64,000 bases of DNA from Paractinoplanes ferrugineus (GTDB lineage: Bacteria; Actinomycetota; Actinomycetes; Mycobacteriales; Micromonosporaceae): the NCBI RefSeq assembly GCF_016862195.1, contig NZ_BOMM01000039.1, positions 111,464-175,463 on the forward strand, in the 5' to 3' direction. The notes under the pieces were generated by a model. That model did no database searches, was not told the DNA's origin, and saw only the letters and a program-made list of their open reading frames with translations. The position numbers and the translations under genes are program-made. Shown in pieces: positions 52,813-62,031 of this stretch (the first letter of the stretch is position 1; every line of letters begins with the position of its first letter).

Positions 52813-54052
52813 TGAGCTTGACGCCGAGCCGGTTGCGACCGGTGGCGGCGTCCCACACCCCGGTGTTGGCGAGCTGGACGGCGTACGGGGCCGCGGACAG
52901 CAGCGGATCCGGCAGGGCGAGCGACAGCGGGTAGGTCCCGGCCCGGGACGGCGCCCTGAAGGTCACCGTCAGTGTCACGGGGCGGCCCGGCCGGAACGAC
53001 CGGACGTCCGCGTCGACGGTGACCGCCGTGCCGCCCACCAGCAGTCGTACCGGGCGGTTCCGGACCGGGGCCGCGTACCCGTCGTTGGTGATGGTGATCC
53101 TCGCGGTGACCGCCGCGCCCCGCTTCGCGCGAGTGGGCAGGGTGGCCGCGGTCAACCGGAGGCGGTAGCCGAGCCGCCGGCCGGCCTCGGCGCGGCCCGC
53201 CTCGCCCCACGAGTCGAGGACGTCGGCGTTGAACGACGGGTTGAGGTAGGTCCAGTGGTAGCGGGCCATCTCGGCGGCGGCGTCGGCCCAGCCCGAGCGT
53301 GCTGACGGTGCGCAGGTCTCGCCGCCGACCAGGAACGACTGCGCGGCGAGCCACGACCGGTCGTCGGGCGCCTCGAAGGTGCCGTAGTCGTCGGTGCCGG
53401 CCAGGAAGCAGTCGTCGTGCACACCGACCCGGGCCACGTCCGGCACCAGCGCGCGTTTGTAACCGGGCGTGCGTACCTGGATCGGCGTGTCCGCCGCGGT
53501 CGCGGCCAGCAGCGCGTCGAGCACCCGCTGGCGAGCGGCCGTGTCGGTGCGCGGGAAGTTGCGCGAGTAATACCACTCGCCCCAGGTGCCGATGAAGCCC
53601 GCCTGCACCGCCAGTAACACGTCGGCGTTGCCTACGAGCAGCGGCTTCAGCTGGGCGAGGTGCCCGAGCACGCGGGCGACCGGGGCGTCCTTGTCGTCGG
53701 TCGCCGAGTAGGCGAACCGGATGACGAGCTTGACCCCGGCCCGGCGGGCGGCGGCGAAGTCGGCTCCGACGAGCGCCAGGTCGGCCGCCGTGATGGTGTC
53801 GGTGTCGGCGTATTTCTCGAGGTAGAAGATGCGGTAGACGACGGTGCGCCCGGGTTCGATCGAGGCCGCGGTCAACGGCACGTAGCCGGCCCCGAGGTGC
53901 GTCTCGGTATAGGTGAAGAAGCCACGCTCCGGGTTCGCGATGAGCGCCGGCGAACCGGCGTACCGGACGGTTGCCGAGCTCGGCGTCGCGGCGTCGGCCA
54001 CCCCGGGGGTCAGCAGGACGAGGGCAGCCGCGGCGGCGGCGAACAGGCGCAT
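52802..54052 (-). CDS. Secreted DUF4832/DUF4874-like protein
   Basis: 416 residues. The N-terminal signal peptide is RLFAAAAAALVLLTPGVADAA, with cleavage near 22. NPERGFFTYTETHLG marks the DUF4874 start, and a DUF4832 C-terminal domain follows (beta-sandwich-like, TVDADVRSFRPGRPVTLTVTF). The middle (GTWGEWYYSRNFP, YHWTYLNPSFNADVLDSWG) resembles a glycoside-hydrolase barrel, so a carbohydrate-active extracellular role is plausible but unproved. GTG/ATG choice: ATG 54052. Confidence 0.8.
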   Translation of the reverse strand: MRLFAAAAAALVLLTPGVADAATPSSATVRYAGSPALIANPERGFFTYTETHLGAGYVPLTAASIEPGRTVVYRIFYLEKYADTDTITAADLALVGADFAAARRAGVKLVIRFAYSATDDKDAPVARVLGHLAQLKPLLVGNADVLLAVQAGFIGTWGEWYYSRNFPRTDTAARQRVLDALLAATAADTPIQVRTPGYKRALVPDVARVGVHDDCFLAGTDDYGTFEAPDDRSWLAAQSFLVGGETCAPSARSGWADAAAEMARYHWTYLNPSFNADVLDSWGEAGRAEAGRRLGYRLRLTAATLPTRAKRGAAVTARITITNDGYAAPVRNRPVRLLVGGTAVTVDADVRSFRPGRPVTLTVTFRAPSRAGTYPLSLALPDPLLSAAPYAVQLANTGVWDAATGRNRLGVKLTTA

Positions 54053-54060
54053 GGACCGCC

Positions 54061-54933
54061 CTATCGGCCCGCCTGCGGCCGGTCTGAGTCAAGCAGGCGA
54101 AGAACCAGGCTCAGCGGCGGCCAGGCGGTCCGGCCGCGGCGATTGACGGCGTACGCCCGGAGCACCACGGCCGGGTCCGCCAGCGGCAGGACGTCGACGC
54201 CGTCGAGGGCGTGCACACCGGCCGGCAGCAGCCCCACCCCGAGGCCCGCCACGATCAGGTCCTGCACCAGGTCGAGGCTGTCGCAGTGGTGCGCGATCCG
54301 CGGGGTGAAGCCGTGCAGCGAGGCCACGGTGCGGGCGACCTGTTCGTCGGCGGTGTTGCGGGAGTTGACGATCCAGTCCTGCCCCCACGCCCGGTCGAGG
54401 GTCGTACCGGCGGGCACGGCCAGGCCCCACGGCACGGTCCACAGCGCCCGCGCCTCGTAGCGGCCGGGGAACGAGACCGGGGCCAGGTTGTATTCGTAGG
54501 TCAGCGCCAGGTCCACGTCGTCGGTGTCGAGCAGCGCGTACGCCTCGGCCGGTTCATGCTCGTGGATCAGCAACCGGACCCGGGGGTGCTCGCGGGCGAG
54601 CCGGGCCTGCACCGGCAGCAGCGACCGCCGGATCGCCGTGGCGAACCCGGCCACCCGCAGCTCACCGACCGGCGAGGCGCCCGGGTCGAGGTCGAGGCGG
54701 GCGGCCTCGACCGCCCCGAGGATCGTCACGCCGTGCGCGGCCAGCCGCTGCCCGGCCGGGGTGAGCCGGACCCGGCGCCCGGCGGGCTCGACAAGTTTCG
54801 CCCCGACGTCCCGGGCGAGGATGGCGAGCTGCTGCGACACCGTCGAGGTGGTGAGCCCCATCTCCTCGGCCACCTCGCGCATCGACCCGAGCCGGGCCAG
54901 TTCGACGAGTAACCGCAGCCTGCGCGTCTCCAT
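54061..54933 (-). CDS. LysR-family transcriptional regulator
   Basis: 290 residues. N-terminal helix-turn-helix: ETRRLRLLVELARLGSMREVAEEMGLTTSTVSQQLAIL, then a periplasmic-binding-like effector domain (ELRVAGFATAIRRSLLPVQ). The ATG at 54933 lies 6 bases from an 8-7-8 palindrome, and the longer upstream frame would cross it. It is divergent from an EamA transporter it probably controls. The effector is unknown. Confidence 0.92.
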   Translation of the reverse strand: METRRLRLLVELARLGSMREVAEEMGLTTSTVSQQLAILARDVGAKLVEPAGRRVRLTPAGQRLAAHGVTILGAVEAARLDLDPGASPVGELRVAGFATAIRRSLLPVQARLAREHPRVRLLIHEHEPAEAYALLDTDDVDLALTYEYNLAPVSFPGRYEARALWTVPWGLAVPAGTTLDRAWGQDWIVNSRNTADEQVARTVASLHGFTPRIAHHCDSLDLVQDLIVAGLGVGLLPAGVHALDGVDVLPLADPAVVLRAYAVNRRGRTAWPPLSLVLRLLDSDRPQAGR

Positions 54934-54939
54934 CGGGCA

Positions 54940-54962
54940 ATTGTTCGCCGACGTCGAACAAT
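54940..54962. promoter_or_regulatory. LysR-type operator
   Basis: ATTGTTCG-CCGACGT-CGAACAAT, a perfect 8-7-8 inverted repeat with a T-N11-A core, as LysR regulators bind. A further half site CGAACATT lies at 54987-54994, the usual second subsite near the target promoter. Confidence 0.75.
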
Positions 54963-55016
54963 ATGTCCAGCATCGGCACGTGGACGCGAACATTGCGCCC
55001 CCGTAGAAACGAGGGC

Positions 55017-55946
55017 ATGACGAGGGGTACGCCACTGGCCGTGGCCGCGATGCTGACCGTGCAGGCGAGCATCGCGGCCAGCGTCGACCTGATCGACAAG
55101 CTCGGCGCCGAGGGGGCCGCCTGGCTGCGCCTGTCGTGGGCGGGACTGCTGCTGCTGGTGCTGATCCGCCCGCGGCGCCGCCACTTCGGCGCTCGCGACC
55201 TGCGGGCCGCCGCCCTCCTGGGCGTGGTGACCGCCGGAATGACAGTGCTGTTCATGGCCGCCGTCGGCCGCCTGCCGTTGGGCACCGCGAGCGCCATCGA
55301 GTTCCTGGGCCCGCTGGGGGTGGCCGTGGCCCAGAACCGCCGCGGCCCGGCCGGTGCGCGGGGCCGCGGCCTGGCCTGGCCGTTGCTGGCCGCCGCCGGG
55401 GTGGTGCTGCTGACCTCGCCGTGGACGGGCGGCGTCGACCCGGTCGGGGTGGCGTTCGCCCTCGGCGCGGCGGTGAGCTGGGCCGCCTACATCATCCTCA
55501 CCCAGCGCGTCGGCGACCGGGTCGACGGCATCACCGGCCTGGCCGTGTCGATGCCGGTGGCGGCACTGGTGGCGACCCTGACCGTGCACCCCGCCACCGT
55601 CGTCGGCCTGACCCTCGACCAGATCCTGCTCGGCCTGCTCGTCGGCGTCCTGCTGCTCATCGCGTACGGCATGGAAATGCTCGCCCTGCGCCAACTGACG
55701 ACGGCCGCGTTCGGCACCCTGATGGCCTTGGAGCCCGCGTTCGCCCTGCTCATCGGCGCCGCCGCACTTCACCAGATCCCCGCTCCGCTCGGCGCCGCCG
55801 GCGTCGCCCTGGTGGTGACCGCGGGCATCGGTGCCACCCGGCACGGCACCCGCCCGCCGTCGGCCGGCACCGCTTCACCGCCGGCCGCTCCCGACCGCCG
55901 GCGTTCCGATCGGCTCCCCCAGGAAGCCGGCTCGACTCCCGCCTGA
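55017..55946 (+). CDS. EamA/RhaT-family exporter
   Basis: 309 residues with ten predicted helices in two EamA repeats (MTVLFMAAVGRLPLGTASAIEFLGPLGVAV in the first, GMEMLALRQLTTAAFGTLMALEPAFALLIG in the second). These export amino acids or metabolites. The ATG at 55017 follows a GAGGG ribosome binding site. It is divergent from LysR with operators in between, so induction by the exported compound is likely. Confidence 0.92.
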   Translation: MTRGTPLAVAAMLTVQASIAASVDLIDKLGAEGAAWLRLSWAGLLLLVLIRPRRRHFGARDLRAAALLGVVTAGMTVLFMAAVGRLPLGTASAIEFLGPLGVAVAQNRRGPAGARGRGLAWPLLAAAGVVLLTSPWTGGVDPVGVAFALGAAVSWAAYIILTQRVGDRVDGITGLAVSMPVAALVATLTVHPATVVGLTLDQILLGLLVGVLLLIAYGMEMLALRQLTTAAFGTLMALEPAFALLIGAAALHQIPAPLGAAGVALVVTAGIGATRHGTRPPSAGTASPPAAPDRRRSDRLPQEAGSTPA

Positions 55947-55988
55947 CCGGGGCGTTGCCATGATCGCGTCTGGGCTATCTTCGTCGGC

Positions 55989-57230
55989 ATGCCGTCGCCT
56001 GCTGTCGATGAACGTCACGCAACCTGGCTGGAGCTGTTCTTCGACCTCGTCATCGTGGTCGCGGTGGCGCAACTGGCCGGGCTCCTGCACGACGGGCCGG
56101 GGCTGCGTGCGGTGTTCCTCTTCGCGGTCTGCTACTACGCGATGTGGAGCGTGTGGACGTCGTTCACCCTCTATGCCAACGTCTCCGGGGACCTGACCCG
56201 GGTGCGGTCCATGCTGCTCGCCATGTTCGGCATCGCGGTCATGGCGGCGGCGGTGCCGCACGTGATGCGCGGGGAGCCGCAATGGTTCATCGCGGCCTAC
56301 GTCTACTGCCGGCTGATGGGCGCCGGGTCCTGGAAGCGCACCAGCCGCATCATGACCGAGTGGCCGGGTGTCCAGCAGGCCACCGGCGTCATCCCGTGGA
56401 TCGCCTCCCTCGGCTTCGAGGCCCCGGTGCGCTACTACCTGTGGGTGGCCGGCATCGTGCTCGACGTCGTGGTGTCGACGGTGCGGTCCCGGCACCCGGA
56501 CCAGCTGCTGGCCGAGGAGCAGCGGGAACGCGACGAGGCGCGGCGTAACCGGGCGCGCCGCCGGCGGCTCCTGCACCGGCTGGACCGGTCCGGGGCGGAT
56601 GCGTCGGCGCCGCCTCCGTTGCAGGCGGCCCGGCCGGACCGGCCGCACCTGGGCGAGCGGCTCGGGCTGTTCGTGATCATCGTGCTCGGCGAGGCGGTGG
56701 CGCAGCTGGTCGATGCGGCGGCGGAGGTCGAGCACTGGCAACGCGGGCTCCTGGCAACGCTGGCGGCGGGCTTCGGACTGTTGGTCGCGCTGTGGTGGCT
56801 GACCCTCCGGTACGGGGCGGACGGCGCACCGACGTACGGCGTGCGGGTCTTCGCCTTGCGCCTCACCATGCCGGCGCATTACCTGATGACCGGTTCCATC
56901 GTGCTCATCGCGGCCGGGCTCGGCGTGCTCGCCGAGCACACCGGCGAGCCGCTGCCGGAAGCCAACCGGTGGGTGCTCTGCAGCGGCGCGGCCCTCTATT
57001 TCCTGACCGTCACTCTGCTCGGCGCCCGGGGTGGCGCCCCGATCGCCTGGATCGCCGGCTGGGGCCTGCCGGCCGTGGTGGCCGCGCTGCTGCTCGGGCT
57101 GTTCGGCGGGGCACTGGACGGCTGGGCGCTGGCCGCCGTTCTGCTCGCCGTCGCGCTGTGGCACGTGCTCTACCGCCGGCGCGCCGGCGAACCCGACCCG
57201 GCGACGGTGGCGGAGCCGCACGCCGCCTGA
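55989..57230 (+). CDS. Low-temperature requirement A (LtrA) family membrane protein
   Basis: 413 residues with about ten helices. WLELFFDLVIVVAVAQLAGLL (near 14-33) and LGLFVIIVLGEAVAQLV are the LtrA signature blocks, and a charged Arg-rich loop separates two halves. The function of the family is not settled. The ATG at 55989 is 42 bases after the EamA gene; a shared transcript is possible. It is convergent with the WD40 remnant. Confidence 0.88.
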   Translation: MPSPAVDERHATWLELFFDLVIVVAVAQLAGLLHDGPGLRAVFLFAVCYYAMWSVWTSFTLYANVSGDLTRVRSMLLAMFGIAVMAAAVPHVMRGEPQWFIAAYVYCRLMGAGSWKRTSRIMTEWPGVQQATGVIPWIASLGFEAPVRYYLWVAGIVLDVVVSTVRSRHPDQLLAEEQRERDEARRNRARRRRLLHRLDRSGADASAPPPLQAARPDRPHLGERLGLFVIIVLGEAVAQLVDAAAEVEHWQRGLLATLAAGFGLLVALWWLTLRYGADGAPTYGVRVFALRLTMPAHYLMTGSIVLIAAGLGVLAEHTGEPLPEANRWVLCSGAALYFLTVTLLGARGGAPIAWIAGWGLPAVVAALLLGLFGGALDGWALAAVLLAVALWHVLYRRRAGEPDPATVAEPHAA

Positions 57231-57246
57231 CCCGGGCCGCCCCCGG

Positions 57247-58128
57247 TCACGAACTGGACAGCAACGCCCCGGTGGCGGGGTCGACGAAGATCGGGGCGTA
57301 GTTGTAGCAGCCCACTGCCAGCATGTCGTCCGCGACCGACATGGCGGCCGGTTCCGGGGTCAGCTGCAGCTTCCACAGTTCGCCACCGCCGGTGTCGAAG
57401 GCGGTCAGGGTGCGACTGGACCGGTCGGCCACGATCAGGGTCTTGTCGTGGTGCCAGGCCAGGACCAGCGGGGCCGTCGTCACCACCTGGCCGGTCCAGC
57501 GCACGTACAGGTCATCGTCGTGGACCTCGAAGAAGCCGCCGTGATGGGCGACCGCCAGCTTCTGCCCGGTCGGCGACCAGGCCGCCGCGGTGATCGGCGC
57601 GAACTGCTGGGCGGTCGGGCGCCCGGGTTGCAGGAGCCGGCTGGTGCGGCGGACGCTGCCGTCCTCGTACGCGGCGTGCAGCACGTCGTCGTGCGCGGCG
57701 TGCAGCGCCACGCACGTGGATGGACGGCCCAGTACCTGCGCATGCCGCACGCCGTTGTCCAGTGACCAGACGCTGACCACGCCGTCGGCCGCGGCGCACG
57801 CCAGATAGCCCCCGCCGGGCAGCCAGGCCAGCGAGGCCGGGCCGGGCGTCGGCGACCGGACGGCCAGCAACGCCTCCGGCTGGGCGCCGGAACGCAGCTG
57901 CCAGACAGCGATCCGCCCGTCCAGCGACAGCGTCGCCAGCACGCCGGGTGCTATCGGGTTCCAGGCCGCCGCGACCACACGATGGCGGTCACGCAGGCGG
58001 GTCAACAGGCGCGGACGTCGCGGGGAGGGGACGGTCCACAGTTTCAGGTCGCCGTTGGGTGCGGTGGTTGCGAGCAGGCGGCCGTCGCCGCTGAAGGACG
58101 TGACAGTGTTGATTTTCCGTTCCCCAGA
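57247..58128 (-). pseudogene. WD40-repeat protein remnant, 5' truncated
   Basis: Beta-propeller repeats are clear: AWNPIAPGVLATLSLDGRIA, VWQLRSG, AWLPGGGYLACAAADGVVS and VWSLDNG, among others. The repeat pattern continues upstream of the first usable start (TTG 58005) as VTSFSGDGRLLATTAPNGDL and KLWTV, but the frame is stopped by TGA at 58129-58131 and has no ATG, GTG or TTG before it. So the gene has lost its beginning, as happens when a larger STAND or kinase-WD40 gene is cut. A product from TTG 58005 (252 residues) is possible but would lack a full propeller. Confidence 0.65.
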
Positions 58129-58256
58129 TCATGAGCCGCCGCCACGGCAAAGGCCCCGAACGAGGTGCTAAGCCATATTCAGGGATAGATAACGCCAAGG
58201 CAAGGGCGCAGCCGAAATTTCTGGGCAGAGGGTGACAGCCCGCCTACCATCCGGCT

Positions 58257-58748
58257 ATGGCTGTCGCAGCGGGCTGGGCTGTTATCGCGCTGCTGGCGTG
58301 TGTCGCGATGGTGGTGGACAACTCGCTCGACAGTGGACCGCACGCGCCGCTGTGGCTGTTCGTGCTCACCCTGGCAACTTCGGTGCCGGCTCTGGTCGGG
58401 GCGGCGTTCGGGGTCGCGGACGCGCCCGCCGAGACCTCGGCGGATCTGCTCGGCCGGGTCGGCCCCCGGGTCCGGGCCGGGGTGCTGCTGGCGACGCTGA
58501 TCGGGGTCGGGGTGCTGATCGCCGGGATGGCGCACAACCCGCCGGGCAACTCGGCGCGGCGGCCGGACGGCAGCTATGTGCTCAAGTTCCGGCAGCCGCC
58601 GTCGAAGGTGGTCGGCTACGACCGGTGGCGGGCCAACAGCCGGGGTGAGCGGCGGGTCTTCCTCGGCGTCGCGATCCTGGTCGACGCGTGGGGCGGGGCG
58701 GCGTGCTGGGCGGTGAAGCTGCGCGACGACGAGGAAGATCCGCTGTGA
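58257..58748 (+). CDS. Small membrane protein of unknown function
   Basis: 163 residues with hydrophobic segments near 1-20, 31-52 and 72-90, a polar stretch (SYVLKFRQPPSKVVGYDRW), and a weak fourth segment near 135-150. The last residues are acidic (DDEEDPL). No family recognised. The ATG at 58257 has no clear ribosome binding site; its own promoter should lie within 58129-58256. Low-information call. Confidence 0.6.
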   Translation: MAVAAGWAVIALLACVAMVVDNSLDSGPHAPLWLFVLTLATSVPALVGAAFGVADAPAETSADLLGRVGPRVRAGVLLATLIGVGVLIAGMAHNPPGNSARRPDGSYVLKFRQPPSKVVGYDRWRANSRGERRVFLGVAILVDAWGGAACWAVKLRDDEEDPL

Positions 58749-58778
58749 GACGGCGTACGGCTACGGGGTCCGGAGTCT

Positions 58779-59402
58779 CTACGGGGTCCGGAATTTCTCG
58801 AAGAAGACGACCTCGTCGAGGGGGCGGCGTTTCGGTTGCGCCCAGCGACCCTTGGCCGGGTAGCCGAGCGGGATCAGCGCCATCGTCATCGCGTCCTCGG
58901 GCAGGCCCAGCAGTTCGCGCACCTCGGCCTCGTGACCCAGGTAGAGCGTGGTCAGCGTGGAACCGATGCCATGGGCGCGGGCGGCCAGCATGAGCTGCTG
59001 GACGGCGCCGTAGATGGACGAGCCGAGCCGCGGGTTCTGCGACCGGGCCGCGCCGAGCAGCACCGGGAAGATCCAGACAGGGGCCTCGGCCAGGTGGTTG
59101 GCGAGGTGGTCGGCGGCGTTGAAGCTGGCGGCGCTCATCCCGGCCGGGTCGGCCAGGATCTGGTCACGGCGGGAGCCGTACGCCTTGTTCCAGCCCTCGA
59201 GGTAGTACTCGGCGATCTGCGCTTTGACCTCGGGGTCGCGCACCACGATCCACGCCCAGCGCTGGGTGTTCCCGCCGCTCGGGCCGCGCACGGCGGCGTC
59301 GAGCAGCTCGCGGACGATGTCGTCGCTGATCGGCTCGGTGGTCAGATAGCGGCGGGCGGGGGTGCTGTGCAGGGCTTCCAGCACGTCGAGCGGTTCCGGC
59401 AT
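58779..59402 (-). CDS. Nitroreductase-family oxidoreductase
   Basis: About 207 residues of the FMN-dependent nitroreductase fold: HSTPARRYLTTEPISDDIVRELLDAAVRGPSGGN with the FMN-binding Arg and Ser, then SIYGAVQQLMLAARAHGIGSTLTTLYL and IPLGYPAKGRWAQPKRRPLDEVVF. The ATG 59402 (MPEPLDVLEAL) is chosen; ATG 59426 would add 8 residues. Its natural substrate is unknown. Confidence 0.88.
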   Translation of the reverse strand: MPEPLDVLEALHSTPARRYLTTEPISDDIVRELLDAAVRGPSGGNTQRWAWIVVRDPEVKAQIAEYYLEGWNKAYGSRRDQILADPAGMSAASFNAADHLANHLAEAPVWIFPVLLGAARSQNPRLGSSIYGAVQQLMLAARAHGIGSTLTTLYLGHEAEVRELLGLPEDAMTMALIPLGYPAKGRWAQPKRRPLDEVVFFEKFRTP

Positions 59403-59479
59403 GAGGACACGATAAACGTTGACCATGACGCGATCGGCGACAAGGCGTTCGTCGAGGCGCCGGGGCGGGGCGGGCCCGG

Positions 59480-60112
59480 CTACTTCTTCTTTTTCTTGCC
59501 GGTCGCCGGTTCGGCCTTCGGGTACTTGGTGTTGAAGTCGTTGATGATCGGCGAGCCGATGTGGTAGATGTCGCGCGCCCGGTGCGCCACGTCCTCCGGG
59601 CTGAGGTGGTGCCGCACGGGCAGCTGGGCGGCGATCGTGCCGGTGAAGCCGAGCAGGTCGTTCACCGAGCCGGGGAACGTGCGGGCCATCTCGACGGCCG
59701 CCTTGAGCTGCGACTGCGGCACGGCCGCGACGTGCTCGCGCATGCCCGCCGCCCAGGCGCCCGGGTGCACCAGGTAGCCGGCCGGCAGGTTGCCGGGGCC
59801 GCCGATGACCTCGAGGGCCTTGCGCCGGTCGACCGGCGCCGGCTTGCTCGCCAGCACCATGTAGAGCGCGCCCGCGCCGAAGAGCACCAGCGGGACCAGG
59901 ATCGCCACGCCGGCCGGGACGCCGACGACGAGCATGACCACGAACAGGACCGCGAGGATCAGGGCGCCGGCCATGTATTCGCGGACGCCGTCGCGGGCCT
60001 CGCCCGCCTCCGCATCGGCGATGCAGCGCCGGATGAGGCCTTCCATGATCGGGTCGGTGGGCCGCCAGGTGTCGGCCCGGACCGGCATCTCGCGCACGGT
60101 TGTCGTGGTCAC
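59480..60112 (-). CDS. Membrane protein of unknown function with a Lys-rich tail
   Basis: 210 residues: a soluble N-terminus (PTDPIMEGLIRRCIADAEAG), two membrane helices at about 49-90 (AGALILAVLFVVMLVVGVPA, GVAILVPLVLFGAGALYMVL), and a C-terminal soluble domain ending in a run of five lysines (TGKKKKK). No family recognised. The next gene upstream is the ABC exporter, 74 bases away on the same strand. Confidence 0.75.
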   Translation of the reverse strand: MTTTTVREMPVRADTWRPTDPIMEGLIRRCIADAEAGEARDGVREYMAGALILAVLFVVMLVVGVPAGVAILVPLVLFGAGALYMVLASKPAPVDRRKALEVIGGPGNLPAGYLVHPGAWAAGMREHVAAVPQSQLKAAVEMARTFPGSVNDLLGFTGTIAAQLPVRHHLSPEDVAHRARDIYHIGSPIINDFNTKYPKAEPATGKKKKK

Positions 60113-60186
60113 GGCCTGATCCTTTCTCGCATAGCGAAGCGGTGGTCGCCAGCGGTATTCGGTCGCCGAGCCGGTCGGATGAGGAT

Positions 60187-61956
60187 TCAGCCGGCCAGAG
60201 CCGCGTATCGGCCACCCGAACCGACCAGGGTGTCGTGCGTGCCCGACTCGAGGACGCGGCCGTGGTCGACGACCACGATCTGGTCGGCGTCGCGGACGGT
60301 GGACAGCCGGTGGGCGATCGTCACCGTGGTGCGGCCCTTGGCGAGCTCGTCGAAGGCGCGTTGCACGGCCCGCTCCGTCTCGGTGTCGAGCGCGCTGGTG
60401 GCCTCGTCGAGCACCAGGATCCGGGGGTCCCGCAGCAGCGTACGAGCGATGGCGATGCGCTGCTTCTCACCGCCGGAGAACCGGTGCCCGCGCGAGCCGA
60501 CCATGGTGTCGTAGCCGTCCGGCAGCCCCGCGATCTTGTCGTGGATCTGGGCGGCCTTCGCGGCGGCGACGATCTGCTCGTCGGTGGCGTCGGGCCGGGC
60601 GTAGCGCAGGTTCTCCAGCACCGTGGTGTGCAGCAGGTAGGTCTCCTGGCTGACCACGCCGACGATCGACGCCAGGTCGCCGAGGGCGAGGTCGCGCAGG
60701 TCGACGCCGTCGATGGTGATGCGGCCGGCGGTCGGGTCGTAGAGGCGGGCGATCAGCGACGCGATGGTGCTCTTGCCCGAGCCGGTCTCGCCGACCAGGG
60801 CGAGGGACGTGCCGGCGGGCACCTCGAGGGTCACCCCGGCCACCGCCGCGGACTCGCTGCCCGGGTAGGCGAAGGTGACGTCCTCGAAGCGCAGGTCGCC
60901 ACGGGGGTCGGCCAGGCGTACCGGCTCGGCCGGCTCGTCGACCTCGACCGTGAGGTCCAGGTATTCGAAGATCCGGGCGAACAGCGCGAGCGACGACGTC
61001 AACTGCACGCCGACGTTGAGCAGACCCATCAACGGCCGGAAGAGCCCGGTCTGCAGCGCGGTGAAGGCGACCAGGGTGCCGATACTCATCGTGCCGCGAG
61101 TGAAGGGCAGGCCGGCGGCCAGGTAGATCACCGCCGGGATGCCGGCGAACACGATCGACATGGCCGCCATCCGCCAGCGTCCGGCCAGCTCGGACCGCAG
61201 TTCCAGATCGATCAGCCGGTTGGACGAGGCGGTGAAGCGGGAGATCAGCGCGGGTGCCGTGCCCATCGTCTTGGCCAGCTGCACGCCGCTGATCGACAAT
61301 CCCTCCTCGATCGTCACGTTGAGGTCGGCGAGCTCCCGCTGCCGTTGCGCGGTGATCTCCCGGCGCATCCGGGCGACCCGCCGGGACAGGAAGATCGCCG
61401 GCGGCAGCACGACCAGCGAGACGAGCGAGAGCTGCCACGAGAGGGCGGCCATCGCGACCATGGTGGCGACGGCGGTGGTCAGGTTGGCGGCGATCGAGGT
61501 GGCGGTCGAGGTGACCACGGCCTCCATGCCGCCGATGTCGTTGGTGATGCGCGACTGCACCTCGCCCGTGCGGGTGCGGGTGAAGAACCCGATCGACTGG
61601 CGTTGCAGGTGGGTGAAGACGTCGACGCGCAGCCGGTGCATGACCTTCTGCCCGACGCCGGTGGAGATCCAGGTCTGCACGACGCCGAGCGCCGAGGTCA
61701 CGGCGGCGACCGCGACCATGCCGAGCACCAGCCAGACGAGCAGGCGCACGTCGGCGTGCGGCAGCGCGTCGTCGATCACCGCGCGCAGCAGGAAGGGGGA
61801 GGCCATCGCCAGGACCGACGAGACCACGATGATCAGCACCACGATGGCCAGCGACCACCGGTGAGCGGTGAAGAGGGAGCCGATGCGGCGCAGGGACACC
61901 TCGCGCGCCTGCTTCTTCTCGGCTTCGGACGGTTTCTTTCCTCGGGGCCTATCCAA
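60187..61956 (-). CDS. ABC exporter, fused membrane and ATPase domains
   Basis: 589 residues: six membrane helices (about 30-330), then the ATPase with Walker A LVGETGSGKSTIA, signature RFSGGEKQRIA and Walker B ILVLDEATSALD, followed by the H-loop IAHRLSTV. MsbA/Sav1866-like half-transporter, normally a dimer for lipids or drugs. It is divergent from a MarR regulator with overlapping palindromes in the shared promoter, which suggests inducible efflux. The ATG at 61956 is the chosen start. Confidence 0.93.
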   Translation of the reverse strand: MDRPRGKKPSEAEKKQAREVSLRRIGSLFTAHRWSLAIVVLIIVVSSVLAMASPFLLRAVIDDALPHADVRLLVWLVLGMVAVAAVTSALGVVQTWISTGVGQKVMHRLRVDVFTHLQRQSIGFFTRTRTGEVQSRITNDIGGMEAVVTSTATSIAANLTTAVATMVAMAALSWQLSLVSLVVLPPAIFLSRRVARMRREITAQRQRELADLNVTIEEGLSISGVQLAKTMGTAPALISRFTASSNRLIDLELRSELAGRWRMAAMSIVFAGIPAVIYLAAGLPFTRGTMSIGTLVAFTALQTGLFRPLMGLLNVGVQLTSSLALFARIFEYLDLTVEVDEPAEPVRLADPRGDLRFEDVTFAYPGSESAAVAGVTLEVPAGTSLALVGETGSGKSTIASLIARLYDPTAGRITIDGVDLRDLALGDLASIVGVVSQETYLLHTTVLENLRYARPDATDEQIVAAAKAAQIHDKIAGLPDGYDTMVGSRGHRFSGGEKQRIAIARTLLRDPRILVLDEATSALDTETERAVQRAFDELAKGRTTVTIAHRLSTVRDADQIVVVDHGRVLESGTHDTLVGSGGRYAALAG

Positions 61957-61979
61957 GTACGTCTCCTGTCAGTATTTAC

Positions 61980-62002
61980 TGAGGTTACCTCATCTTGAGG
62001 TA
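61980..62002. promoter_or_regulatory. MarR operator between the ABC exporter and its regulator
   Basis: TACCTCA-TCT-TGAGGTA (61986-62002), a perfect 7-3-7 palindrome, overlaps a second one, TGAGGT-T-ACCTCA (61980-61992). The three half sites lie between the divergent starts at 61956 and 62032. Confidence 0.72.
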
Positions 62003-62031
62003 GGAACAGGAGTTGGTGCTAGTTTATTTCC

